A DNA stretch of 50,673 nt, from contig NZ_AUDM01000018.1 in NCBI RefSeq assembly GCF_000425465.1, forward strand, positions 1 to 50,673, given 5' to 3'. Positions 16,527 through 24,449 of the stretch are shown one piece after another. This stretch comes from Flavobacterium filum DSM 17961 (lineage in GTDB: Bacteria > Bacteroidota > Bacteroidia > Flavobacteriales > Flavobacteriaceae). The position numbers were made by a program, and so were the translations under genes. The notes beneath the pieces were generated by a model. That model was not told the DNA's origin. It was given only the letters and a program-made list of their open reading frames with translations, and did no database searches. Within the stretch, counting starts at the first letter, position 1, and every line of letters starts with the position of its first letter.

Positions 16527-17378
16527 ATGAAAAAATTATTTGTAAGTGCTTTTTTAACGTTAACAATGATGAGTGTTCATGCTCAAGTGAAAACACCTTC
16601 AGCCAGCCCAAGAGCTAATTTTGAGCAAACAGTTGGATTAACGGAAATAGAGATCGATTATAGTCGTCCGAGTGCAAAAGGTAGAACTATTTTTGGTGAT
16701 TTAGTTCCTTTTGGTAAATTATGGAGAACCGGTGCTAATCAAAATTCAATGATTACTTTTGGTGATGATGTTACTGTGGATGGAAAAGCCTTGAAAAAAG
16801 GAAAATATGCTTTGTTTGTAACGCCAAAAGCAGATAATTGGGAAGTTGTTTTTTATACCGATACTGAAAACTGGGGTACACCAGAAAAATTTGACGAAGC
16901 TAAAGTTGCAGCTCGTGTAAATGTAAAACCTGAAATGATTAACCGTCACGTAGAAACATTTACGATTTCATTGAATAATGTAGATAACGATTTTGCTCAT
17001 TTAGAATTTGCTTGGGAAAAAACGGTTGCTGCTGTAAAAATTGAAGTTCCTACTAAAAAATTAGCGATGGCTAATATTGATAAAGTTTTAGCTGGTCCAT
17101 CTGCGGGGGATTATTTTTCTTCTGCTCAATATTACTACCAATCTAATGGCGATAATGCAAAAGCTCTTGAATATGTTAATAAAGCTGTAGAAATGACTGC
17201 TGCAAAAGGTACTCCATTTTGGTACAACCGTTTGAAATCATTAATTCAAGCTAGAAATGGTGACAAAAAAGGTGCAATTGAAACTGCAAAAGTTTCTTTA
17301 GAAGCGGCTGAAAAAGCGGGAAATGCTGATTATGTTAAAATGAATAAAGAAAGTATTGCTGAGTGGAGTAAAAAATAA
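16527..17378 (+). CDS. DUF2911 family secreted protein
   Basis: 283 residues with a signal peptide (cleavage near MSVHAQ, residue ~20). The DUF2911 core spans ~25-175 with the family signature IEIDYSRPSAKGRTIFGDLVPFGKLWRTGANQ. The C-terminal ~90 residues are helical and TPR-like (ALEYVNKAVEM..., KKGAIETAKVSLEAAEKAG). The function of the family is not established; the protein should be periplasmic. It is monocistronic, with its own promoter candidate and a strong terminator 22 bp downstream. Confidence 0.92.
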   Translation: MKKLFVSAFLTLTMMSVHAQVKTPSASPRANFEQTVGLTEIEIDYSRPSAKGRTIFGDLVPFGKLWRTGANQNSMITFGDDVTVDGKALKKGKYALFVTPKADNWEVVFYTDTENWGTPEKFDEAKVAARVNVKPEMINRHVETFTISLNNVDNDFAHLEFAWEKTVAAVKIEVPTKKLAMANIDKVLAGPSAGDYFSSAQYYYQSNGDNAKALEYVNKAVEMTAAKGTPFWYNRLKSLIQARNGDKKGAIETAKVSLEAAEKAGNADYVKMNKESIAEWSKK

Positions 17379-17400
17379 GTTTCTTACTTTTTTTAGTTTT

Positions 17401-17435
17401 AAAAATCCTATCATATTGCGTGATAGGATTTTTTT
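17401..17435 (+). terminator. Rho-independent terminator after DUF2911
   Basis: A perfect 13-bp stem (AAAAATCCTATCA / TGATAGGATTTTT), 7-nt loop TATTGCG and a T-run ending at 17435. Confidence 0.92.
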
Positions 17436-17496
17436 CTCAATTATAGTTTTATAGAAATGCACTTTTAGTGCATATTTCCCTTTCACGTTCTAAAAC

Positions 17497-17560
17497 TTTG
17501 CCACGAATTACACAAATTTTCACAAATTAATTCGTGCTAATTTGTGAAATTCGTGGCAAA
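17497..17560. repeat. Intergenic inverted repeat, TTTGCCACGAATT arms
   Basis: TTTGCCACGAATT (17497-17509) is mirrored by AATTCGTGGCAAA ending at 17560. Inner words CACAAATT and AATTTGTG also pair, giving a long imperfect hairpin. It lies between the DUF2911 terminator and the end of the TonB-receptor gene and may end transcription from both. No gene is present in 17436-17607. Confidence 0.7.
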
Positions 17561-17607
17561 AAATAAGCAATTAAAACGTATAGACTTCAAACAAATAGTG
17601 GTTTAAA

Positions 17608-20019
17608 TTAAAAAGCCGTTCGTACAGATAAAATAAAGTTTCTACCGGGAGCTGTGATTCCTGAGGAATAGGGTCGATATCGTTGGTCTGTTATATTTTC
17701 AATACCTCCTGAAAATGTCCAAGTAGAATTCAATTTGAACAATGATTTTAAATTCAATGTGTACCATGCAGGAACATAGGGTTTTCCATTGGCATCTAAA
17801 GCATACAAATAGTCTTTCTCAACTTCAGACGGAGCTAAATCTTCGGGTTTTATTTTTCCATTGAAAACAATATTCAAATCAGTTGTCCATTTTTTGGTTT
17901 TAAAGATCAATCGGGTATCGCCAAAAAACGGAGCTGCATGCCGCAAAGGTGCTTTATCTCCATTGTCTAATTCTTCTTCTCCTTTTGTCCAATTGGCATT
18001 TGTTCTCCAATTTAAAAAGGGAAATAATTCAACATTTAAACCGGCTTGAAGTCCATACACATTTGCTTTAGCTGCATTTTGAATGGCTTGAATATTACTT
18101 TCTTCACCTTGGAAAATAATTGTGCTCTCACCATTCAACGTAAAAGCTCTTCTCACCAAAGCATCTTTTACTAAAGTATAATATCCGGTAATATCAAATG
18201 TAACTGATTTTCCAATTTTTTGTTGTAATCCCAATTCAGTATTATAGGCATATTCATATTTTAAATCAGGATTTGGAACAACGAGATTTCCGGGTGTGCT
18301 TTCATAAATTTTACCAACGTCATCTATATTAGGTGAACGAAAAGCTGTACCTGCATTAAAAAATAATGCGGTGTTTTTTGTGGCTAGATAACTAAATCCA
18401 ACACTTCCGGTTAATGCACTGGTATTTATGGAAGTTTTATCAAAAGGATAATCAACAAAGGTTTGATCAAACGTAGCATTTAACCCGATTTGATTGAATC
18501 GCAATCCGGACTGAAAAGTAAATTTATCATTAATTTTATTTTCAAATTGAGCATATGCTGCTATCGATTGCCATTTTGCCCCATCCGGATAGCGAGCCGG
18601 TGCTGCTTCAATTTCATTGGTTTGAATATTTTCTCGGGTTCCAAATGAATTGACTAGATTAAATACATATTCTAAACCATACGCTATTTTACTTTTATAG
18701 CCTAATTTTTTTATAAAATCTAAATTGGCAGAGTAAGCACCTACTTTCTCAGTATTGTTGGTACGATTCAAATTGTTGAAGTTACGGTTGTGACGACTTT
18801 CTTCAAATTGTTGGTAGGCAACACTCAGAAAAGCTTTATCAAACCATTTTGTAGGTTTGGTATAATTTACCTTGAAATGATGCATAACCCATTCTTGCGG
18901 ACCATAATACCATTCGGCAAAACGTAATGTACCATTTCTTCTTCTTAATAATTGATCATAACGATTAAAATCAGAAGTGGTTGAATAGTGAAAGGCATAG
19001 TTAAATAACCAATTTTCATTGGGTTTAAAGGCCACTTTTTGAATTAAATTGATTTGATTATAACCCGATGCTACTTGCATTTCTCGATTATCATTTTGTA
19101 CTACTTCATCCACTCCGTTATTAGTTACCACATAATCCGGACGAACATAATCATCTGGCCCGTGATTTCCCATCCGTAAATCATCATAATCACTAAAGGT
19201 AGCCGAAGTTACAAATGACCATTTATTGGTAGATAAATTCAAATCAAAATGCATTGTTTTTTCATTGTTGGCTGAAGACCATCTGCTCAATACATTACCA
19301 TCATAGGTCAACTCTTTCGAAGTGTTAAATTGATTTGGAAGTGTGTAAAAATTCATTACACCTCCAATGGCGTCACTTCCATAAATTACTGTTCCGGGAC
19401 CTAAAATTACTTCTGTATTTTGAATGGAATTAGCATCAATGGAAATAATATTTTGAACGTTACCACTTCTGAAAATGGCATTGTTCATCCGAACACCATC
19501 TACGTTGATTAAAACTCTATTGGTGGCAAATCCTCTAATCATGGGACTTCCACCGCCTAATTGACTTTTTTGAATAAATATTTTCCCGGTTTGGTTTAAA
19601 AGATCAGCTGTGGTTTGTGGATTGGTTAACGCAATGTCTTTCGGTTTAAAGGTAACAATGCTATTCGGAATTCTTTTTTTGGTTTCTTCCCATTTTGACA
19701 CTGATAGAATAACTTCGTTCAATGAGGTATTTTCAGGGATAAGAGACAGTTTAAAATTGCGTTTTTCTATTTGAGTATAACTTAAAATGAGTGTTTCATA
19801 ACCCAATCGTTTGATGTAAATTGTTTTGGAAGATTGAAATGCTTTGATATCTACTTTTCCACTTTCATTGGTATAAGCAGATTCAGCGTTTTTTGTTGAA
19901 TAGAAATGAACAGACTCCAACTTTTCTCCTGAATTTGCATCTAGAACAATGGTTTCTTGTGCGGTTAAATTCGTTGCAATAAAGAAGATGAACAGTATTG
20001 CAAGTATTTTTTTTTGCAT
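17608..20019 (-). CDS. TonB-dependent outer-membrane receptor
   Basis: 803 residues. Signal peptide to ~LTAQ (21), then a carboxypeptidase-regulatory-like domain (~22-95), a plug domain (~115-225: RGFATNRVLINVDGVRMNNA, VIYGSDAIGG) and a 22-strand-type barrel ending in an aromatic residue (SVRTAF). The plug resembles haem/cobalamin-type receptors rather than SusC, and no SusD partner is adjacent. TonB receptors import scarce large solutes using proton-motive force. It is last in the minus-strand run PIG-L, small membrane protein, symporter, receptor, starting 10 bp after the symporter stop. The substrate is unknown. Confidence 0.93.
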   Translation of the reverse strand: MQKKILAILFIFFIATNLTAQETIVLDANSGEKLESVHFYSTKNAESAYTNESGKVDIKAFQSSKTIYIKRLGYETLILSYTQIEKRNFKLSLIPENTSLNEVILSVSKWEETKKRIPNSIVTFKPKDIALTNPQTTADLLNQTGKIFIQKSQLGGGSPMIRGFATNRVLINVDGVRMNNAIFRSGNVQNIISIDANSIQNTEVILGPGTVIYGSDAIGGVMNFYTLPNQFNTSKELTYDGNVLSRWSSANNEKTMHFDLNLSTNKWSFVTSATFSDYDDLRMGNHGPDDYVRPDYVVTNNGVDEVVQNDNREMQVASGYNQINLIQKVAFKPNENWLFNYAFHYSTTSDFNRYDQLLRRRNGTLRFAEWYYGPQEWVMHHFKVNYTKPTKWFDKAFLSVAYQQFEESRHNRNFNNLNRTNNTEKVGAYSANLDFIKKLGYKSKIAYGLEYVFNLVNSFGTRENIQTNEIEAAPARYPDGAKWQSIAAYAQFENKINDKFTFQSGLRFNQIGLNATFDQTFVDYPFDKTSINTSALTGSVGFSYLATKNTALFFNAGTAFRSPNIDDVGKIYESTPGNLVVPNPDLKYEYAYNTELGLQQKIGKSVTFDITGYYTLVKDALVRRAFTLNGESTIIFQGEESNIQAIQNAAKANVYGLQAGLNVELFPFLNWRTNANWTKGEEELDNGDKAPLRHAAPFFGDTRLIFKTKKWTTDLNIVFNGKIKPEDLAPSEVEKDYLYALDANGKPYVPAWYTLNLKSLFKLNSTWTFSGGIENITDQRYRPYSSGITAPGRNFILSVRTAF

Positions 20020-20029
20020 GGTAATTAGG

Positions 20030-21733
20030 TTACGTATTGTTTTTTTGCATCATTTGAATCAAAGCTGACAATCCTATGGTAAGTGCTGCACCAATTGCAT
20101 TTAGCCATAAATAGCCAAGTATTTCCTTTCCGGAAGGATAAATATGAATGCATTGATAATAAATCACAAAAATGATTAACTGACTTATTACACCACCATA
20201 GAAAACGGCATTTCCTTTGATAAATTTCAAAAAGAATGCCACAAGAAATATGCCAAGAATGGTTCCGTAGAAAACAGAACCGATAATATTGACCAATTGA
20301 ATTAAATTTTCAACTAATGTTCCGAAACAAGCAAATAAGATAGCAATGATTCCCCAAACTAAAGTGAAAAATTTTGAGGCGGTAACATAATGATTATCAG
20401 ACTTGACTGTTTTTAAATTGCGTTTGTAAATATCAATTACTGTAGTAGAAGACAAAGCATTTAATTCTGATGCTGTAGAAGACATAGCTGCAGATAAAAT
20501 TACGGCTAGTAGAAGTCCTACTAAACCCGTTGGTAAATAATGCAATACAAAATGAATAAAAACATAATCTTTATCGTTTGCTTCTTGATTGAGTGAGGTG
20601 ATGATTTTCTTAGCTTTTTCTTTTACATTTTTCTCTTTTTCATTCAACGCAATCATTCTTTTTCGCAAAGTTGGATTATCAACATCAATGTTTAATTGCT
20701 CGGCATAATTGAGTGTAATTACTTTTTTCTCTTCATGAATTTCATTTAACTGCAAGGTCAAATTTTGATATTCTTCTTTGTAAATGGATTGTTCTACTGC
20801 TTTTTGACTAGTTGGATTAAAAGTTAAAGGTACCGGCATAAATTGAAAAAACACAAATACCATCACACCCGTTAACAAAATAAAAAACTGCATAGGTACT
20901 TTTAGAAAACCATTAAAAAGTAATCCAAGTTGACTTTCGCGAATCGATTTTCCGGATAAATAACGTTGCACTTGAGATTGGTCAGTACCAAAATAGGAGA
21001 GTGCTAAGAAAAATCCACCGGTTATTCCACTCCAAAAAGTGTAACGACTATTTGGATTAACGGAAAAGTCCAATAGATTCATTTTTTCATTTACACCTGC
21101 AATTTGAAGAGCATTACTAAAGGTAACTTCCGAAGGTAAGTAGCTCAGTAAAAGGTAAAACGCAATAAACATTCCACTCATGATGATAAACATTTGCTGT
21201 TTTTGGGTCACATTTACAGCCTTTGTTCCGCCCGAAACGGTGTAAATGATGACTAAAACACCAATAATCACATTTAGCCAATTTAAATTCCATCCTAAAA
21301 TAGAGGACAAAATTATAGCGGGAGCATAAATGGTGATTCCGGCTGCTAAACCTCTCTGAATCAAAAATAGAATAGCCGCCAAACTTCTTGTTTTTAAGTC
21401 AAATCTTTTTTCGAGAAATTCATAAGCGGTATAGACATTCAGTTTGTGGTAAATTGGAATAAAAAATAAGGCAATAAATACCATCGCCAATGGCAAACCA
21501 AAGTAAAATTGTACAAATCCCATTCCGTCATGATAGGCTTGTCCGGGTGTGGAAAGAAATGTAATGGCACTTGCTTGAGTAGCCATTACCGAAATGCCAA
21601 TGGTCCACCATTTGGCTTCATTGTTACCTAAAATATAATCTTTTACGTCTTTACTTCCTTTTGTTTTCCATGCACCATAAGCCACTATGAATAGGAGTGT
21701 AGAACCGAGAATTATCCAATCGAGTATTTGCAT
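20030..21733 (-). CDS. Sodium:solute symporter (SSS family)
   Basis: 567 residues and about 13-14 transmembrane helices. The SSS core motif is GGFFLALSYFGTDQSQVQRYLSGKS (~239-263, given here in outline); TQASAITFLSTPGQAY (~52-67) is the helix-1 region. An unusual charged insertion of ~85 residues (~307-390, rich in Glu/Lys, probably coiled-coil) sits in one loop between helices. The substrate may be a sugar, sialic-acid-like or organic acid, carried with Na+ across the inner membrane. It starts 3 bp after the stop of the 36-aa membrane protein and ends 10 bp before the TonB receptor start. Confidence 0.93.
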   Translation of the reverse strand: MQILDWIILGSTLLFIVAYGAWKTKGSKDVKDYILGNNEAKWWTIGISVMATQASAITFLSTPGQAYHDGMGFVQFYFGLPLAMVFIALFFIPIYHKLNVYTAYEFLEKRFDLKTRSLAAILFLIQRGLAAGITIYAPAIILSSILGWNLNWLNVIIGVLVIIYTVSGGTKAVNVTQKQQMFIIMSGMFIAFYLLLSYLPSEVTFSNALQIAGVNEKMNLLDFSVNPNSRYTFWSGITGGFFLALSYFGTDQSQVQRYLSGKSIRESQLGLLFNGFLKVPMQFFILLTGVMVFVFFQFMPVPLTFNPTSQKAVEQSIYKEEYQNLTLQLNEIHEEKKVITLNYAEQLNIDVDNPTLRKRMIALNEKEKNVKEKAKKIITSLNQEANDKDYVFIHFVLHYLPTGLVGLLLAVILSAAMSSTASELNALSSTTVIDIYKRNLKTVKSDNHYVTASKFFTLVWGIIAILFACFGTLVENLIQLVNIIGSVFYGTILGIFLVAFFLKFIKGNAVFYGGVISQLIIFVIYYQCIHIYPSGKEILGYLWLNAIGAALTIGLSALIQMMQKNNT

Positions 21734-21736
21734 GGT

Positions 21737-21847
21737 CTATGAAAAAAATTGCATCAAAAAATAGAATATAAGAATGTATAGAATATTCAAGCCAATCATC
21801 CAAAAATAGCTGTTTTTTAAACTGTCTTTATTGTTGTTTTCCATCAT
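21737..21847 (-). CDS. Small membrane protein (36 aa) of the symporter operon
   Basis: A short complete frame: ATG at 21847-21845, TAG at 21739-21737, 36 residues. The start codon immediately follows the PIG-L TAA (21850-21848) with no spacer, and the stop is 3 bp before the symporter ATG. The product starts MMENNNKDSLKNSYFW and then has a single hydrophobic helix (~15-35) ending FLMQFFS. The placement strongly suggests translation coupled to PIG-L and a role as an accessory subunit of the symporter, by analogy with other small symporter-associated proteins. That role is an inference. Confidence 0.8.
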   Translation of the reverse strand: MMENNNKDSLKNSYFWMIGLNILYILIFYFLMQFFS

Positions 21848-24355
21848 TTATTTTTTTTGACTACTCGAAATCATATTGGCCATCAGTCGATAGGCTCCTG
21901 ATACTCCAGCCGGTAATTCCCTAAAAAAACTTAATCCGGTATAAATATAAGTTCCTTTTCCATACGGTGCAATTAACAATCCTCCATTTTTGGGACTTTC
22001 TCCTTTATCATTAGATGATAAAATTGGAGTGAAGGTTGCGTCCCATTCATTAGGATAGTATAAACCTTGTTCTTGGACCCAACCTTTAAAATCATTTGCC
22101 GAAATTTTGTTTGGATAATTTAAAACCGGATGATTGGGAGCTAAAAAGTGAACTTCTGCATCTTCTTCTGTAACTCTATCTCTTGAAATTTTTAGTGAAT
22201 AGGGAGCTAGTTCTTTTACAGTAAACTTTCCGGTTGTATTGTATTGCACAATCATTGTGTTACCGTTTTTGACAAATTCAAATAAAATTTCTTGTTTGAA
22301 AGCCAATTCTTCCACCGTATTATAAGCTCTTACTCCAACGATTACAACTTGAAACGGTTTCAAACTTTCTAACGATATTTCTTCAGGTTTAAGTATGGTT
22401 ACTTCATAACCCATTTGAGAAAGATAAAATGGAACTTCATCTCCAGCACCCATAATGTAGGCTATTTTTTCATGTTGAATTTGGATGTCAAGTTTATTAA
22501 ATTTTGCTTCAGCATTCACCAAAACTTGCTGTTGCGAAATGTGTTCGTATTGAAGCAAAATTTGTTCTTTATCCAATTTTTTTCCATCGATAATAACATA
22601 CGATGAAGCAGTAATCTCACTCGATTGTGCGGGTGGAGTAACTTCAAAATATACGATAGTTTCAGAGCCTTTTTTACTCAATTCAAAAGGTATAAATTCA
22701 GGACTCACTTTCCAGTTTTTTCCAACAGCTAAATAAGCATTTCCTTTGATTTGGTCTTTTCCGGCTTTGATTTTTACTCCTACTTTTTTGGAAGTAGTTG
22801 AATTAAATATGGTCACTTTATCCATAATGCTTGTAGTGGCAACAGGAACAATATCTAGAGGTTTATAGACCTCTCCTTTTACTTCATCATTGAATTTATA
22901 AATCACTTTTTTTTCAAAAGGAATTGTAATTCCGTTTATTTCAATTAAAAAGGTAACGCTACACGTTCGAATGATATCGGGAACTCCAATTTTTTTCTGA
23001 TCGGATACGTTATACATTCCAACTGTACCGGAATTTTTTAACCAATAAGGAGAAGTATATTCCTGATTATCAGGTATTTTTATTTCAATTTCTCCAAAGT
23101 TTGATTGGTTATTTTCTAGAGATAGTTGTTCAAAAACATTGGTTTTAATTTCAGGATTTGTTTGAATTCCTTTCAACGTCATTTTTTGATTGCTTCTGTT
23201 GATGGCCTCTAATTTTAGTTTTAAAATACTGCCGGGAGTTGCACTCTGTGTTTCTGCAACAGCTTCTAAAAATAAACCGGCACAACCGTAGATAATTTGT
23301 TTTAACTCTTCCGATTTTATAGTTTTCCAATGATTATCTTCTAATTGTTGCATCATTGCATAAACTTCTATCAATTGAGGTATACTGGCAGCAGGGTTTT
23401 TAAAATCGAATTGTTGTTCAATCGTTGCCAGTTTTTGGTCAATATTTTTTCCGTTTTTAACTCGATTCCAACTTGTATCGATTCCTTCAAATAAATTTTT
23501 CCGATTTTGAGTATGTTCTCCTTTAATGAGTTCTAAATATTCCACTTCTTCTCCGCGAGAACCGGTGCTACCAAATCCTTGTGATTGATGACGACTTCTG
23601 CTTAAAGCAGCAATTTCTTGATTTGATTTTCCAAAAGAGGAGTAATAAACGCCCATGTCAATGGCGTTTAATTTACTTTTATCTGCTTTTTCAAATTTTT
23701 CTCTTCCACCGTAAAACCACCATGATGTATTGAAAAATAATCGTTTGGGTTGCCAAACAGTTGTATAGTTTAATTGTAATGGAAATATTTTAGGATTATT
23801 GACCATGTCAAATAATTCAATCGACAACATGGCTGAAGAAGTATGATGTCCGTGCGTTGTTCCCGGAGAACGATGATCAAATCGATTGATGATAATATCC
23901 GGTTTAAACTGACGGATAATGTAAATCATATCTTCCAATACTTCGTTTTTGTTCCAGATTTGTAGGGTTTCGTCCGGAATTTTTGAAAATCCAAAATCGT
24001 TGGCTCGGGTAAAAAATTGCTGACCACCGTCAATTTTTCGGGCTTCTAATAATTCTTGGGTTCTAATGACGCCTAATAATTCTCGTAACTCTGTTCCAAT
24101 TAAGTTTTGTCCACCATCTCCTCTGGTTAAAGATAAATAACCGGTTTCCGCTTTTAAATGATTGGCCATGTAAGCAATTAAACGTGTATTTTCATCATCA
24201 GGATGTGCCGCAATATAGAGAACAGAGCCAAGAAATCGCAATTTTTGAATTTGATGAAAAAGGTCAACTGAGCTTGGTTTGGTTGGCTGTTGAGCAACAG
24301 TTTTAGGGATAAAGGTAAGTAGCAAAATACACAGTAAAATTCTCTTTAGAACCAT
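21848..24355 (-). CDS. PIG-L (LmbE-like) deacetylase, large multidomain
   Basis: 835 residues with a signal peptide (cleavage near TVAQQ, ~21). The N-terminal LmbE domain (~35-260) has the zinc motif AHPDDEN (50-56) and a downstream His-rich GTTHGHHTSSA. The middle region has beta-sandwich segments. The last ~200 residues resemble a glutamine-amidotransferase-like fold (IMGAGDEVPFYLSQMGYEV..., LLIAPYGKGTYIYTGLSF). The family removes N-acetyl groups from GlcNAc-type sugars with Zn2+; this one acts outside the cytoplasm. It leads the symporter/receptor operon, which suggests it processes the solute to be imported. The promoter/inverted repeat at 24378-24412 lies just upstream. Confidence 0.9.
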   Translation of the reverse strand: MVLKRILLCILLLTFIPKTVAQQPTKPSSVDLFHQIQKLRFLGSVLYIAAHPDDENTRLIAYMANHLKAETGYLSLTRGDGGQNLIGTELRELLGVIRTQELLEARKIDGGQQFFTRANDFGFSKIPDETLQIWNKNEVLEDMIYIIRQFKPDIIINRFDHRSPGTTHGHHTSSAMLSIELFDMVNNPKIFPLQLNYTTVWQPKRLFFNTSWWFYGGREKFEKADKSKLNAIDMGVYYSSFGKSNQEIAALSRSRHQSQGFGSTGSRGEEVEYLELIKGEHTQNRKNLFEGIDTSWNRVKNGKNIDQKLATIEQQFDFKNPAASIPQLIEVYAMMQQLEDNHWKTIKSEELKQIIYGCAGLFLEAVAETQSATPGSILKLKLEAINRSNQKMTLKGIQTNPEIKTNVFEQLSLENNQSNFGEIEIKIPDNQEYTSPYWLKNSGTVGMYNVSDQKKIGVPDIIRTCSVTFLIEINGITIPFEKKVIYKFNDEVKGEVYKPLDIVPVATTSIMDKVTIFNSTTSKKVGVKIKAGKDQIKGNAYLAVGKNWKVSPEFIPFELSKKGSETIVYFEVTPPAQSSEITASSYVIIDGKKLDKEQILLQYEHISQQQVLVNAEAKFNKLDIQIQHEKIAYIMGAGDEVPFYLSQMGYEVTILKPEEISLESLKPFQVVIVGVRAYNTVEELAFKQEILFEFVKNGNTMIVQYNTTGKFTVKELAPYSLKISRDRVTEEDAEVHFLAPNHPVLNYPNKISANDFKGWVQEQGLYYPNEWDATFTPILSSNDKGESPKNGGLLIAPYGKGTYIYTGLSFFRELPAGVSGAYRLMANMISSSQKK

Positions 24356-24377
24356 TGCAATTAATTGTTTTCAGTTA

Positions 24378-24412
24378 ATCAAATATAAGGAAATTGTGTA
24401 CTTATATTTGAT
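24378..24412 (-). promoter_or_regulatory. Promoter with overlapping 12-bp inverted repeat
   Basis: ATCAAATATAAG (24378-24389) and CTTATATTTGAT (24401-24412) are perfect inverted arms with an 11-nt spacer. Each arm contains TATATTTG, a full -7 match; the minus-strand copy (24387-24380) would start transcription about 18 bp before the PIG-L ATG. It may be a promoter with a dimeric regulator site. No clear -33 TTTG is present. The 24356-24449 spacer holds nothing else. Confidence 0.5.
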
Positions 24413-24449
24413 TTTAAAACTTCTTTAACATTGGTTGTAATTTTTCTGA

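Noticed and set aside
17608..20019. SusC-type receptor of a polysaccharide locus
   Set aside because: No SusD gene is adjacent and the plug resembles the haem/cobalamin receptor type.
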